NCBI RefSeq assembly: GCF_016401385.1
Contig: NZ_JAEACF010000001.1
Location: forward strand, 3,100,001 to 3,164,000
Direction: 5' to 3'
Source: Fictibacillus halophilus
Lineage (GTDB): Bacteria; Bacillota; Bacilli; Bacillales; Fictibacillaceae
Length of the DNA: 64,000 nucleotides
Below the pieces are notes generated by a model, which saw nothing but the letters and a program-made list of their open reading frames with translations, did no database searches and was not told the origin of the DNA. This document shows positions 1-10,252 of this stretch, one piece after another (the stretch's first letter is position 1; every line of letters begins with the position of its first letter). The position numbers and the translations under genes were made by a program.

Positions 1-478
1 ATGAAATCATCTGTGCTGCAGCACGCATGCCGCCGAGTAACGAGTACTTATTGTTTGATGCCCAGCCACCCATTAAGATGCCGATCGTTGAAATTCCTGA
101 AACGGCTACGTAATACAGAAGGCCGACGCCAAGGTCTGCGAACTGCATGTTTTCTGAGAACGGAATCGTCGCGAGCACCATGAACGCTGGAGCAAACGCG
201 ATGACAGGTGCTAATATGAACAACGGCCGATCAGCTAGTTTCGGTATGGTGTCTTCTTTTATCAGAAGTTTAAAAACGTCCGCAACGGTTTGTAGAAGAC
301 CGAATCTTCCTCCAACCCGGTTTGGCCCTGTCCGCATCTGCATGAACCCGAGCACTTTTCGTTCCGCTAGAATCGCGTAGGTTACGAACCCGAGAACCGT
401 TACGAGTAGTGCCGCACCGAGCGCAAAGAAGATGGCAACATGTGTCCAGCCAGGTTGTGTGTATAAAAGATCCTCCAT
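1..478 (-). CDS. nuoH: NADH-quinone oxidoreductase subunit H (N-terminal part, cut by window edge)
   Basis: Translating the minus strand from the ATG at 478 gives a hydrophobic protein beginning MEDLLYTQPGW, followed by a membrane helix and the NuoH hallmark AERKVLGFMQMRTGPNRVGG. NuoH is the membrane subunit of complex I that helps form the quinone site next to NuoB and NuoD. The ATG overlaps the nuoD stop in a TGATG arrangement, so the two genes are translationally coupled. About 159 residues are present and the frame is still open at base 1; the remainder lies outside the window. The call rests on direct translation plus family knowledge. Confidence 0.93.
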   Translation of the reverse strand, partial: MEDLLYTQPGWTHVAIFFALGAALLVTVLGFVTYAILAERKVLGFMQMRTGPNRVGGRFGLLQTVADVFKLLIKEDTIPKLADRPLFILAPVIAFAPAFMVLATIPFSENMQFADLGVGLLYYVAVSGISTIGILMGGWASNNKYSLLGGMRAAAQMIS

Positions 479-1578
479 CAGCCATCAACCTCCCCGAGAA
501 CAATATCAATCCCGCCTAAGATGGTAATCAAGTTGGAGATGTTTTCACCGACTAAAAGTTTTGGCAGAATCTGAAGGTTGTAAAAAGATGGCCTGCGAAA
601 CTTCAAGCGGTACGGTTCTTTCTTTCCTTCTGATGCGATGTAGCAGCCGATTTCTCCACGAGGCGACTCAATTCGAACGAAAGCTTCGCCTTTTGGCGGC
701 TTGATGATTCTTGGCACTTTTGCCATAACCGGTCCTTCTTCTGGAAACTGTTCCACCGCTTGTTCTACAATCTTGAGTGATTCTTCAATTTCCTGCATGC
801 GGCACTGATAACGCGCCCATGCATCGCCCGTATGAAATACCGGAACATCAAAATCAAAACGGTCATAGATCGAATAAGGTTCATCTTTTCTAAGATCCCA
901 ATTCGTACCCGTGCATCTTAAGTTTGCGCCGCTTAATGAAAAGTTCAGTGCTTCTTCTTTTGTGTAGTAGCCGATTCCTTTGACACGGTTCAAAAAGATT
1001 TCGTTGCCCGTCACAAGGTCATGATAGCCAGCAAGCTCTTCTCTCATGTACGGAACAAAATCTCGCACTTTCTCGATCCAGCCATCTGGTGCATCCCATT
1101 TCACACCGCCAACACGCATATAGTTGAACGTAAGGCGAGCCCCGCAGATCTCGTTCAGCATATTGATGATCGCTTCTCGTTCACGAAACGCGTATAGGAA
1201 CGGACTCATCGCCCCGATATCTAATAAATATGTACCGAACCACACGAGATGGCTTGCGATGCGGCCAAGCTCCATCACGATGACACGCAGATACTCCGCG
1301 CGTTCTGGTATCTCTAGACTCATCATCGTTTCGACCGCGTGGCAGATTACATAATTGTTCGTCATGGCCGCTAAATAATCCATGCGGTCTGTGTATGGAA
1401 TAATCTGCGTGTATTGAAGGTTTTCTGCTAATTTCTCTGTACCTCGGTGAAGATAACCGATCACTGGGGTCGCTTCAATAATTGTTTCTCCGTCGATTTT
1501 GAGTACGATTCGAAAAACGCCGTGTGTGCTCGGATGCTGAGGCCCAACGTTGAGGAGCATCTCTTCTGTTCTGATCAA
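478..1578 (-). CDS. nuoD: NADH-quinone oxidoreductase subunit D (49 kDa)
   Basis: A 366-aa protein of the 49-kDa/NuoD family, the peripheral-arm subunit that forms the quinone pocket with NuoB. Recognisable stretches are LNVGPQHPSTHGVFR near the N-terminus, GYLHRGTEKLAE, YTDRMDYLAAM and the C-terminal LVGENISNLITILGGIDIVLG region. The start is a TTG at 1578, eight bases after a GGAGGTG ribosome site that lies inside the end of nuoC. The neighbours are nuoC upstream and nuoH downstream. Length is normal for the Bacillus type, where NuoC and NuoD are separate proteins. Confidence 0.96.
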   Translation of the reverse strand: MIRTEEMLLNVGPQHPSTHGVFRIVLKIDGETIIEATPVIGYLHRGTEKLAENLQYTQIIPYTDRMDYLAAMTNNYVICHAVETMMSLEIPERAEYLRVIVMELGRIASHLVWFGTYLLDIGAMSPFLYAFREREAIINMLNEICGARLTFNYMRVGGVKWDAPDGWIEKVRDFVPYMREELAGYHDLVTGNEIFLNRVKGIGYYTKEEALNFSLSGANLRCTGTNWDLRKDEPYSIYDRFDFDVPVFHTGDAWARYQCRMQEIEESLKIVEQAVEQFPEEGPVMAKVPRIIKPPKGEAFVRIESPRGEIGCYIASEGKKEPYRLKFRRPSFYNLQILPKLLVGENISNLITILGGIDIVLGEVDG

Positions 1579-1583
1579 TGTCT

Positions 1584-3008
1584 CTACACCTCCACGTCAT
1601 GTGGTTCGTAATCTTTTCTTAGCGGATGTCCGACCCAATCATCCGGCAGCATGATGCGCGTTAAGTTCGGATGACCTTCAAAGTGAATACCTAGAAGATC
1701 ATACGTTTCACGCTCTGGCCAGTTTGCTCCCTCCCATAACGGGGTAATGGAATGGGTAGTAGCGCTATTTCTGTCTATTTTTACTTTTAAGGCAACGGAC
1801 TGGCGATGGTTGTATGAATACAGGTGGTTATAGACTTCAAAATGTGTTTCAAAATCGGTGCCGTGCATTTCAGATAAATAATCAAAACGAAGCTGGTCAT
1901 TGTATTTTAAAAACTCCGCGATCTTAAAATAGGAATCAGGTTTTGCAACTAAGGTAGGGACGTCTTTTGACAGTCTGTTAATATAGGAATCTTCGAGTAC
2001 ATCTTCTCCTAGATGTTCTTTGATGACTTTTATGTAGGTATCGAGGATAGGTTGGTTTGGTGATGGTTTTTCTTCAGCCGCAGGTTCTGTTGCTGCACCT
2101 TTGGCGTTTGCGGCAGCGCGTGCTTTTGCTGCTGCAGCTGCTTTTGCTTTCGCAGCGGCGATTGCTTTCGCTTTTTCATCGTCACCTGCTGGCTCAGTTG
2201 TTGCATCTGATGCTGCTTCACGAGACGCTTTCGCTTTCGCAGCGGCCGCTGCTTTTGCCTTTGCTGCAGCGACGGCCTTTGCTTTTGCCGCAGCTTTCGC
2301 TTTTTCATCGTCTGAGCCGGGTTCGATGGTTGTGTCGCTCCCACTCTCTCTTGCTAGTTTTGCTTTAGCGGCAGCTGCTGCCTTCGCCTTTGCTGCTGCG
2401 GCTGCTTTTGCTTTCGCGGCGGCTAGTGCTTTTTGTTTTGCAAGATCATCTGTTTGCTCATCCGTTTGTGGAACTTCCCCGGTTTCCGCTTTTTCAGCTT
2501 GGCGTTGTTTTGCGAGTTCAAGAGCTTTTGCTTTAGCTTCTGCGGCGGCTTTTTTCTTGAGCTCTTCTTTTGTTAATTCTTGTTCGGCTGCGGGCGACTC
2601 TGACTGTTCTGCAGCTTTTGCTTTTTCTGCCTGACGCTGTTTCGCAAGCTCGAGGGCTTTTACCTTCGCCTCTGCGGCCGCTTTTTTCTTGAGCTCTTCT
2701 TTTGTTAGCTCTGGTTCGGATACTGACGGCTCTGATGACTGTTCTGCCGCCTTTGCTTTTTCGGCCTGCCTTTGTTTCGCAAGTTCCAGTGCTTTTGCTT
2801 TCGCTTCTGCAGCAGCCTTCTTTTTCAGTTCTTCTTTTGTTAGCTCTGGTTCGGTCGCAGTCGGTTCTGACTGTTCCGCTGCCTTCGCTTTTTCAGTCTG
2901 ACGCTGTTTCGCGAGTTCAAGTGCTTTTGCTTTAGCCTCTGCGGCTGCTTTTTTCTTTTGTTCTTCTATCGATAATCCTTCATTGGAATCATTTTGCTTA
3001 TCTGTCAT
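1584..3008 (-). CDS. nuoC: NADH-quinone oxidoreductase subunit C with long Lys/Ala-rich repeat extension
   Basis: A 474-aa protein. Only about the last 150 residues (from [15 protein letters not shown], ending [14 protein letters not shown]) are the conserved 30-kDa complex I domain, including [20 protein letters not shown]. The first 320 residues are low complexity. Around residues 15-180 there are four near-identical copies of a 30-35-residue unit containing [20 protein letters not shown] and [16 protein letters not shown]. These are followed by [15 protein letters not shown] tracts broken by acidic spacers with DDEKAKA. The extension is predicted to be helical and very basic/acidic. Lys/Ala-rich NuoC extensions are known in other Bacillaceae; the role is unknown. 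ATGA overlap with nuoB. Confidence 0.95.
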   Translation of the reverse strand: MTDKQNDSNEGLSIEEQKKKAAAEAKAKALELAKQRQTEKAKAAEQSEPTATEPELTKEELKKKAAAEAKAKALELAKQRQAEKAKAAEQSSEPSVSEPELTKEELKKKAAAEAKVKALELAKQRQAEKAKAAEQSESPAAEQELTKEELKKKAAAEAKAKALELAKQRQAEKAETGEVPQTDEQTDDLAKQKALAAAKAKAAAAAKAKAAAAAKAKLARESGSDTTIEPGSDDEKAKAAAKAKAVAAAKAKAAAAAKAKASREAASDATTEPAGDDEKAKAIAAAKAKAAAAAKARAAANAKGAATEPAAEEKPSPNQPILDTYIKVIKEHLGEDVLEDSYINRLSKDVPTLVAKPDSYFKIAEFLKYNDQLRFDYLSEMHGTDFETHFEVYNHLYSYNHRQSVALKVKIDRNSATTHSITPLWEGANWPERETYDLLGIHFEGHPNLTRIMLPDDWVGHPLRKDYEPHDVEV

Positions 3009-3520
3009 TCGCTCATCACCTTCTTGCCTGTCTTCGCTTCATAACGGATTTTTTCTTGAAGCTTGTTGATGCCATAAATGAGTGCAGCAGGGTTAGGTGG
3101 ACATCCTGGTATGTATACATCCACGGGTACGATTTGATCGACGCCTTTTACGACGGCATACGATTTTATATATGGTCCTCCGGCTGTGGCACATGATCCC
3201 ATCGCGATGACCCATTTTGGCTCTGGCATCTGTTCGTATAATCGTTTTAATACGGGCGCCATTTTTTTCGTTACGGTTCCTGAAACGATCATTACATCGG
3301 ATTGACGAGGTGACGTACGGAATATACTTCCGAAACGATCGAGGTCGTAATGAGACGACCCTGTGCCCATCATTTCAATCGCGCAGCAGGCGAGTCCAAA
3401 GGTTAACGGCCATAATGAGTTACTTCTGGCCCAGGCTTTTACTTGTTCGAGTGTTACCATGAATACGTTGCGGTCGAGTTCGGCGCGTTCCTCTGCCGTA
3501 AGTTCCCACTTTATGTCCAT
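3005..3520 (-). CDS. nuoB: NADH-quinone oxidoreductase subunit B
   Basis: A 171-aa subunit of the peripheral arm that carries iron-sulfur cluster N2. Visible cysteines are in [11 protein letters not shown], in [11 protein letters not shown] and in [13 protein letters not shown], which match the N2 ligands of the family. The open frame extends upstream, but the ATG at 3520 ([12 protein letters not shown]) is preferred because it follows AAGGTG at a suitable distance and gives the usual family length. The gene overlaps the end of nuoA by ten bases and the nuoC start by ATGA, as expected of a tightly coupled operon. Confidence 0.96.
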   Translation of the reverse strand: MDIKWELTAEERAELDRNVFMVTLEQVKAWARSNSLWPLTFGLACCAIEMMGTGSSHYDLDRFGSIFRTSPRQSDVMIVSGTVTKKMAPVLKRLYEQMPEPKWVIAMGSCATAGGPYIKSYAVVKGVDQIVPVDVYIPGCPPNPAALIYGINKLQEKIRYEAKTGKKVMSE

Positions 3521-3885
3521 TTGAGCACCTTCTTTTTCCAAGCGTATACAAGACCTAACGTTAAAAGAACAACAAAAATCCCCATCTCGATGAGAGCGAA
3601 CACGCCTAGCTCTTCATAGGCAACGGCCCAGGGGTATAAAAATACGGTTTCAACATCAAAAATAACGAACATGAGCGCAAACAAATAATAGCGGACATTG
3701 TACTGAACCCAACTTTGATGGAAAGGCTCAATTCCGCTTTCGTAGGTGGTGTATTTTTCTGCTGATGGTTTATAAGGGCGCAATAAGCGGCCTGCAGTCA
3801 GTGCGACAACCGGCAAAAGGACCCCTAAAAATAAAAATACAGCCACAATGAGGTAATTGTTTTGATACAGATGATAAAAATCCAT
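3511..3885 (-). CDS. nuoA: NADH-quinone oxidoreductase subunit A
   Basis: A 124-aa membrane protein with three hydrophobic segments (about residues 10-32, 65-85 and 95-115) and the NuoA signature [11 protein letters not shown] followed by [22 protein letters not shown]. It is the first gene of the operon. The ATG follows TAGGAGGT. NuoA anchors the junction between the membrane and peripheral arms of complex I. No nuoE, F or G can be judged from this window; Bacillus-type complexes usually lack them, which is family knowledge only. Confidence 0.96.
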   Translation of the reverse strand: MDFYHLYQNNYLIVAVFLFLGVLLPVVALTAGRLLRPYKPSAEKYTTYESGIEPFHQSWVQYNVRYYLFALMFVIFDVETVFLYPWAVAYEELGVFALIEMGIFVVLLTLGLVYAWKKKVLKWT

Positions 3886-3935
3886 TCTGACTACCTCCTA
3901 ATCTTCAGAATTTTATAAATTCTGTAACCGCTTTA

Positions 3936-3964
3936 ATTATAGCAAATTCCATATTTTGTGTCGA
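3936..3964 (-). promoter_or_regulatory. Putative sigma-A promoter of the nuo operon
   Basis: On the minus strand TCGACA (3959-3964) and TATAAT (3936-3941) are separated by 17 bp, and the -10 has the extended TGC prefix. It lies about 50 bp upstream of the nuoA ATG. A short dyad (AGAATTT/AAATTCT, about 3907-3923) sits in the leader. Confidence 0.6.
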
Positions 3965-4104
3965 TGTGCTTCTTCACATATGGTACTTCTACTATATTAA
4001 GGTCTACCCCTTATTTTTCTATAGAAATGTTCATAATCCTGTAAATTTTTTGGAGGTGCCGATAGACTGTTAGCAGTATGATAGGTATAAAGGGGAGATT
4101 CGTA

Positions 4105-4302
4105 ATGGATATATGGTGGATTGCTTACTTTTTAATCGTCGTGATTTCGATCGCTGGATTAGTCGGTACGATCATGATTTCTAAAACACAGGACGAAAAA
4201 TACGGAAGTTCGACTCGACAGAACCTCGTGCGCCTTACCCTCATCTATGCAATAGTGATTCTCGTTTCGATCATCGCACTTGCTCTCTACATTTATCTTT
4301 AA
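4105..4302 (+). CDS. Small two-helix membrane protein, unknown function
   Basis: A 65-aa protein starting MDIWWIAYFLIVVISIAG. It has two hydrophobic segments (about residues 2-23 and 43-63) separated by a charged loop with KTQDEKYGSSTRQN. The ATG at 4105 is chosen over the upstream one at 4078 because AAAGGGGAG lies seven bases before it. It is divergent from nuoA and is followed 32 bp later by the DUF1722-like gene, probably as a two-gene unit. I do not recognise the family; a small membrane-associated protein is all that can be said. Confidence 0.6.
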   Translation: MDIWWIAYFLIVVISIAGLVGTIMISKTQDEKYGSSTRQNLVRLTLIYAIVILVSIIALALYIYL

Positions 4303-4334
4303 TAGAATGTCGTTATTAAAGGATGTGATCCCTT

Positions 4335-4724
4335 TTGAAAAAAGAGACCGAACAATTGTGGGCGAGTGAAAAATATACCGTGATGGCAAAGGGTTATAAC
4401 TTTTACAAAGAGGTTCAAGAGTTGATGAGAGATGCTCATTCTGACTCTGATTATGAAAAAGTGACGATGTTGATCGCTGAGATGAAGGAAAAACCTTTTG
4501 AGCGACGTGCTTTATGCAATACGCTAGAACATGTTTGGGGTTATTTTAAAAAATCAGCAGAAGAAGTGGATAAAGAGCACTTTTTTTCGCTGCTAGAAAC
4601 CTTGAGAGAGTTAGATGAAGAGTATTATGATGAAATGCCGTATGAAATTCACCTGTATTTGCAGTATTTGCTTCAAAAATACCCTTCAGATTACTTATCA
4701 CGTTCAACATTTATTAAAAATTGA
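4335..4724 (+). CDS. DUF1722 (YbgA-like) domain protein
   Basis: A 129-aa soluble protein. The stretch NTLEHVWGYFKK in the middle and LYLQYLLQKYPSDYLSRSTF near the end match the pattern I know for the DUF1722/YbgA domain, which is often fused to DUF523 in other bacteria. Here the DUF1722 part stands alone. The function of the family is not established. The start is a TTG after AAAGGATGTGA; this ribosome site lies in one arm of a short hairpin with CCCTTT, so translation could be modulated (inference). A terminator follows directly. Confidence 0.6.
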   Translation: MKKETEQLWASEKYTVMAKGYNFYKEVQELMRDAHSDSDYEKVTMLIAEMKEKPFERRALCNTLEHVWGYFKKSAEEVDKEHFFSLLETLRELDEEYYDEMPYEIHLYLQYLLQKYPSDYLSRSTFIKN

Positions 4725-4760
4725 GGATGCTCCCGTAGTTGTGTGGGATCATCCTTTTGT
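4725..4760 (+). terminator. Rho-independent terminator of the DUF1722 gene
   Basis: GGATGCTCCC (4725-4734) pairs with GGGATCATCC (4745-4754), apart from one mismatch, and is followed by TTTTGTTTT on the plus strand. Confidence 0.75.
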
Positions 4761-4777
4761 TTTGGCTAAAATAGGTG

Positions 4778-4824
4778 CAGTTTCGGGGAACGAAACTGTT
4801 TCTTGTTCATACCCTGTTGGGTAT
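4778..4824. repeat. Pair of palindromes flanking array A
   Basis: CAGTTTCG/CGAAACTG (4778-4798, 5-nt loop) is followed by ATACCC/GGGTAT (4809-4824, 4-nt loop). The same two palindromes, in the same order and with nearly the same sequence, precede array B at 10762-10808. They are therefore part of the composite repeat and not chance hairpins. Confidence 0.75.
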
Positions 4825-4835
4825 ATTTGAGAATC

Positions 4836-4940
4836 AATCAAGAAGTTCAAGCCTTTAATCCACAAGAATCAGTATGTAATCCACGAGTTTTAAGCATGAA
4901 TCCAAAAGTTTTGGCTGTTTATCCTCAAGTCGACAAACCT
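4836..4940 (+). repeat. 21-bp periodic array A (5 units) beyond the glpD terminator
   Basis: Five consecutive units start at 4836, 4857, 4878, 4899 and 4920, each exactly 21 bp. The typical unit is AATCCACGAGTTTTAAGCATG. The fifth reads TATCCTCAAGTCGACAAACCT and leads into CGACA and the C-rich tail AACCCCTC. The array lies 113 bp beyond the glpD stop, just after its terminator. The region 4725-5053 has no convincing gene; the open frame through the array (NPRVLSMNPKVLA) is a product of the period. Confidence 0.85.
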
Positions 4941-4998
4941 CGACAATCTGCGGACACATTTAACCCCTCAAATATCCCCTACATATGAAAATGAAAAA

Positions 4999-5030
4999 GA
5001 CATCCCGCTCTTTCTAAAAGCGGAATGCCT
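4999..5030 (-). terminator. Rho-independent terminator of glpD
   Basis: On the minus strand AGGCATTCCGC pairs with GCGGGATGTCT around an 10-nt loop and is followed by TTTTTC. Confidence 0.75.
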
Positions 5031-5053
5031 CTCTGCCGTACCTATAAACTTTA

Positions 5054-6712
5054 TTAGATCGCCTCAACAGACAATCGCAATTGATCTTCAAAGTCTTCTG
5101 CATGCTCGCGTTTTTGTTCTGCGTTCCAGCCCAATTTGTCTGCCATGCAGTTGATCACACTTTCTTTCCACTCGTATACCGTATCGATGTCGAAGTATAG
5201 AGCAGACGTACGGCGGATCAAGAAGTCAGATGGTGTGGACGTCATCTCATACTCTAATGCGTAAAGTAGGGATGCGTACAAACTTACTGGCAAATTGTAG
5301 CTCTTCGCTTCTTCACCGCGTTCTTTCATATAACCGTATACGATATCGATGTTCGTACCATAGCGTTGAACGAGCTCGCGAGCTTTTGCTTCATCTAAGC
5401 CTAACGCCAATCCTTCCTGTACTTTTGTACGAAGGAAGTCTGCGAAGTTTTGGCTTCCGCCCATCTTACCGCCGGATAGTTCCATGTGTTGCGTGCGGCA
5501 TCCAGGGAATTTCGCGCCTTCTTCTTCTCCAAGCTGATCACGTACGATATCCACGACTTTTTCAGCCATTTTACGGTAACCTGTCAGCTTACCACCAGCG
5601 ATCGTCAATAGTCCAGATGGAGAGTGGAACACTTCATCTTTACGTGAGATTTCTGATGGTCCCTTTTTCGGTTCGTGAATTAACGGACGCAGTCCTGACC
5701 ATGAAGATTCAACATCGTCGCGTGTGATCTTCACATCTGGGAACATGAAGTGGATCGTATTTAGTACATATTGAAGATCCTCTTCCGTCATACCTGGGTT
5801 CGCAAGGTCTCCCTTGTAATCCGTATCTGTTGTACCAACATACGTCTTACCTGCACGTGGAATCGCGAACACCATACGGCCATCTTCTGTGTCATAGTAA
5901 ACCGCTTGTTTCAATGGGAACTTAGAGCCATCAATAACAAGGTGGATACCTTTTGTATGGTGGATCTCTTTTCCTGTTTTTGAACGGTCTTCTTCACGAA
6001 GCTCATCTACCCATGGACCTGTTGCGTTGACGATCTTTTTCGCATAGATCTCATGGATCTCACCAGTCAGCTGGTCTTCCACTTTTACACCGACCGCTCT
6101 TTTTCCGTTATAGATAAAGCTTGTTACTTTCGCGTAGTTAACGGCCGATGCTCCGCGTGCTACCGCTTCTTTCATAATCTCAAGCGTCAGACGCGCGTCA
6201 TCTGTTTTGTATTCAACATAATATCCGCCGCCAAGCAAGTTATCCTTTTTCAATAGTGGTTCTCGGCGTAATGTTTCTTCGGCTGAAAACATTTTTCTGC
6301 GTTCTTTGCGTTTTACACCTGCTAAGAAATCGTATACTTTTAGACCGATGGAAGTAGAGAACTTTCCGAACGTACCACCTTTGTAAAACGGAAGTAGCAT
6401 CCACTCTGGTGTTGTTACGTGTGGTGCGTTTTCGTACACGATGGCACGTTCTTTACCAACCTCTGCAACGAGCTTCACTTCGAACTGTTTTAGATAGCGA
6501 AGTCCGCCGTGAACAAGTTTTGTAGAACGGCTGGATGTTCCAGCAGCAAAGTCCTGCATCTCTACAAGACCTACTTTCATACCACGAGTCTGAGCATCTA
6601 AAAGAATACCCGCTCCAGTTACGCCTCCTCCGATAACGAGAAGGTCAAGCTTCTCTTGTTTCATACCTGTGATGATTTCTTCTCTTTTATATGTTGAAAA
6701 TGATGCTGTCAT
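5054..6712 (-). CDS. glpD: Glycerol-3-phosphate dehydrogenase (aerobic, FAD)
   Basis: A 552-aa flavoprotein that oxidises glycerol-3-phosphate to dihydroxyacetone phosphate and passes electrons to menaquinone at the membrane. The N-terminal FAD fold shows DLLVIGGGVTGAGILLDAQT, and GTSSRSTKLVHGGLRYL is the typical GlpD motif. The C-terminal region (about 400-540) is the helical DAO_C domain. Length matches B. subtilis GlpD. The start follows AAGGAGTGAAG. It lies downstream of glpFK but has its own promoter-like sequence and a terminator leader, so it can be controlled separately. Confidence 0.96.
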   Translation of the reverse strand: MTASFSTYKREEIITGMKQEKLDLLVIGGGVTGAGILLDAQTRGMKVGLVEMQDFAAGTSSRSTKLVHGGLRYLKQFEVKLVAEVGKERAIVYENAPHVTTPEWMLLPFYKGGTFGKFSTSIGLKVYDFLAGVKRKERRKMFSAEETLRREPLLKKDNLLGGGYYVEYKTDDARLTLEIMKEAVARGASAVNYAKVTSFIYNGKRAVGVKVEDQLTGEIHEIYAKKIVNATGPWVDELREEDRSKTGKEIHHTKGIHLVIDGSKFPLKQAVYYDTEDGRMVFAIPRAGKTYVGTTDTDYKGDLANPGMTEEDLQYVLNTIHFMFPDVKITRDDVESSWSGLRPLIHEPKKGPSEISRKDEVFHSPSGLLTIAGGKLTGYRKMAEKVVDIVRDQLGEEEGAKFPGCRTQHMELSGGKMGGSQNFADFLRTKVQEGLALGLDEAKARELVQRYGTNIDIVYGYMKERGEEAKSYNLPVSLYASLLYALEYEMTSTPSDFLIRRTSALYFDIDTVYEWKESVINCMADKLGWNAEQKREHAEDFEDQLRLSVEAI

Positions 6713-6823
6713 TTTCTCTTCACTCCTTCTGTACAGAACCGTTGGACATTTATAATACGGGTAGTTTTCCCGTAATCAGCGAACCCAACACACAATTTTC
6801 AACATTTCCGTGTATTGGCACGC

Positions 6824-6886
6824 AAAAAAAGACCACAAGAACCCCGCATCGTTTGTACGAGGTTTTGTGGTCTCTCCTGATCTCCA
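6824..6886 (-). promoter_or_regulatory. glpD leader terminator, probable GlpP antitermination target
   Basis: Minus-strand hairpin: the AGACCACAAAACC arm pairs with GGTTCTTGTGGTCT (6830-6873), followed by seven T (6824-6830), all inside the glpD 5' leader. The motif TGGAGATC (6879-6886) lies just upstream; the same octamer precedes the glpF leader hairpin. In B. subtilis GlpP plus glycerol-3-phosphate prevents termination at such leaders (established). The assignment here is by position and similarity. Confidence 0.75.
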
Positions 6887-6911
6887 ACCGGTTCAATATC
6901 AACTTGTGTTC

Positions 6912-6939
6912 AGTATAACGCAGTTTTCAAGATTTTGAA
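6912..6939 (-). promoter_or_regulatory. Candidate glpD promoter
   Basis: TTCAAA (6934-6939) and TATACT (6912-6917) on the minus strand are separated by 16 bp, just after the glpK stop and upstream of the leader terminator. The -35 is weak. Confidence 0.4.
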
Positions 6940-6943
6940 AGGG

Positions 6944-8482
<1,539 letters not shown>

Positions 8483-9310
8483 TTAGTTTTCTATTTGATC
8501 TCCATGAGGCAGTGCTTGTGTGCCTTTACTTCCTAAGAAGAATGTTATGGCGAAAATCGCTACTGATACCACTGTCCATATCCAGAATAATGTTGTAACT
8601 TTCCCTGTAAAAACAGCTTGGTAGAACAATGCTCCGAAAACGCCTCCGAGCACTGGTCCTACAACCGGAATCCACGAGTACGTCCAGTTTGATCCGCCTT
8701 TACCTGGAATAGGCAAGATGAAATGCGCGATTCTTGGACCTAGGTCACGTGCCGGGTTGATCGCATATCCAGTTGGTCCACCAAGTGACAACCCGATCGC
8801 TACGATTAAGAATCCGACGATCAGTGGATTCAAGCCATCTGAAAATTTATTCGCTCCGATTGACAATAATCCTACTAGTAAAACCGCAGTTCCAATAAAT
8901 TCTGATAAAAGATTCGAAAACGTATGCGGAATTGCAGGGTCCGTTGAAAAAACTCCTAATTTTACCGCTGGATCATCTGTTGCTTTCCAGTGCGGCAGGA
9001 AGTGGAAGTAGACGACCATTCCTCCTAAGATACCGCCGATCATTTGTGCAAGAATATAAGCTGGTACATCTGCCCAAGCAAATTCACCGATTGAAGCAAG
9101 ACCGAGTGTAACGGCTGGGTTAAGATGTGCACCACTAAAGCTTCCGACTGCATATACCGCCATCGCAACGGCTAGTCCCCAAGCAAGTGCGACAACAATC
9201 CAGCCTCCACCTTGGGCTTTTGATTTATTCAAGGAAACGTTTGCAACAACGCCCCCGCCAAATATGATTAGAATCATTGTTCCTATCAGTTCTGCCATAA
9301 ATGTTGACAT
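8483..9310 (-). CDS. glpF: Glycerol uptake facilitator
   Basis: A 275-aa aquaglyceroporin of the MIP family. Both pore half-helices are visible: GAHLNPAVTLG and GYAINPARDLGPR, with about six membrane segments. The start MSTFMAELIGTMILIIFGGG at 9310 follows AAAAGGAGGAAAA; the longer open frame upstream runs into the leader and is not used. It is the first gene of the glpFK unit. Glycerol entry is passive and is trapped by GlpK. Confidence 0.96.
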   Translation of the reverse strand: MSTFMAELIGTMILIIFGGGVVANVSLNKSKAQGGGWIVVALAWGLAVAMAVYAVGSFSGAHLNPAVTLGLASIGEFAWADVPAYILAQMIGGILGGMVVYFHFLPHWKATDDPAVKLGVFSTDPAIPHTFSNLLSEFIGTAVLLVGLLSIGANKFSDGLNPLIVGFLIVAIGLSLGGPTGYAINPARDLGPRIAHFILPIPGKGGSNWTYSWIPVVGPVLGGVFGALFYQAVFTGKVTTLFWIWTVVSVAIFAITFFLGSKGTQALPHGDQIEN

Positions 9311-9374
9311 GTATTTTCCTCCTTTTATGCAATCGCTATCAATTATAAGTGCAAGCATGTGAACGGATTTCATC

Positions 9375-9435
9375 AAAAAAAGACCCAGCAAAAGATACCT
9401 ATAGTTTTGCTATAAGTAACCCCTGTGGATCTCCA
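9375..9435 (-). promoter_or_regulatory. glpFK leader terminator, probable GlpP target
   Basis: In the glpF leader the minus strand shows CTTATAG..CTATAGG arms around GCAAAA, an extended imperfect stem toward TGCTGGGTC, and then seven T (about 9375-9381). TGGAGATC at 9428-9435 is shared with the glpD leader. The stem is less perfect than in glpD; the role is inferred by analogy. Confidence 0.6.
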
Positions 9436-9466
9436 TGTTCTCCGTCACGTTTATGAACTTGTCTCT

Positions 9467-9494
9467 ATTATAACAAGGATGAAAACGTTGTCAA
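9467..9494 (-). promoter_or_regulatory. glpFK promoter with overlapping cre site
   Basis: TTGACA (9489-9494) and TATAAT (9467-9472) on the minus strand have a 16-bp spacer. ATGAAAACGTTGTCA (9479-9493, plus strand) matches the CcpA operator consensus WTGNAANCGNWNNCW at every position and overlaps the -35 and spacer. Catabolite repression of glycerol uptake is therefore expected. Confidence 0.8.
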
Positions 9495-9513
9495 ACGTTA
9501 TTTCACAAGAACA

Positions 9514-10059
9514 TTAAATCCACAATTCAGGGTTTGAAGTCGTCACAGCTTCTGCACCTGCTTCAAGTGCTTCCATCACATTCACTTTTGTACGAATCAA
9601 TCCACCAGCAATTACAGGAATACCGGCTTGCTCGCTCACTTCTCTTATTATTTCCGGCATGATGCCTGGCAAAACCTCTAAATAGTCTGGCTGAGCACGT
9701 TCAATGACTTTATAACTCGTTTCAAGTGCTAATGAATCCAATAAAAACAAACGTTGAACGGCGATCATGTTCTTCTTTTTTGCACGCATGATGCAGTTAG
9801 AACGCGTAGAAATGATCCCAGCTGGCTTCATTTCCTGTGCTAAAAAATCGACCGCATATTCGTTTGCCTTCAATCCGTTAATCAGATCGAGATGAACCAA
9901 AACCTTCTTTTTTCTTTCATTGGCCATCGCAATCATAAATTTCAGCTGACTGATATGCGTATCCAAACATACGATATATGTGTATTTGCTATTCAGCAGC
10001 TTTTCAAAATCCTTCATCTTTCTCGCTGCCGGCAAAACTTTTTGTCCGTGGAAGCTCAT
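9514..10059 (-). CDS. glpP: Glycerol uptake operon antiterminator
   Basis: A 181-aa GlpP-family protein. Recognisable parts are SFHGQKVLPAARKMKDFEKLL at the N-terminus, VLVHLDLINGLKANEYAVDF and PEIIREVSEQAGIPVIAGGLI, consistent with a TIM-barrel-like fold that senses glycerol-3-phosphate. It binds leader RNA and prevents termination upstream of glpFK and glpD. The ATG at 10059 follows AAGGAG by eight bases and is preferred over the in-frame GTG at 10068. It sits immediately upstream of its targets, as in B. subtilis. Confidence 0.93.
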   Translation of the reverse strand: MSFHGQKVLPAARKMKDFEKLLNSKYTYIVCLDTHISQLKFMIAMANERKKKVLVHLDLINGLKANEYAVDFLAQEMKPAGIISTRSNCIMRAKKKNMIAVQRLFLLDSLALETSYKVIERAQPDYLEVLPGIMPEIIREVSEQAGIPVIAGGLIRTKVNVMEALEAGAEAVTTSNPELWI

Positions 10060-10189
10060 CCTGCACACTCCTTACAATCTTATCATTCACCAGATCTCAC
10101 AATTTATTGCAAACCCTAAAGAAACCGCCTTTTTTACATATTAAGTGATAATAACACATACAACTACTGACGGACGAGCATTTAATAGT

Positions 10190-10214
10190 ATATAGCTTTT
10201 ACAAAGAGCTATAT
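10190..10214 (+). promoter_or_regulatory. Hairpin in the leader of the 59-aa peptide gene
   Basis: ATATAGCT (10190-10197) pairs with AGCTATAT (10207-10214) around a 9-nt loop. A second imperfect stem (CTTAGGA/TTCCTTAG, about 10217-10235) follows just before the ribosome site. It may be a promoter-proximal regulatory structure or an mRNA-stabilising stem. Confidence 0.4.
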
Positions 10215-10252
10215 TTCTTAGGACACTTCCTTAGCTTGAGGAGGTGAAAAGC

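Noticed and set aside
2101..2634. Long Ala/Phe-rich plus-strand open frame
   Set aside because: It is the antisense shadow of the AKA-rich NuoC repeats.
4803..4988. Open frames through the 21-bp arrays reading NPRVLA-type heptapeptides (also near 26671, 57252, 55042, and the reverse frame at 18949-19149)
   Set aside because: 21 is a multiple of three, so one frame tends to stay open. In arrays B and D the equivalent frame has stop codons, and there are no ribosome sites.
9310..9391. N-terminal extension of GlpF to 9391
   Set aside because: The extension would run through the leader hairpin; AAAAGGAGG before the ATG at 9310 decides the start.
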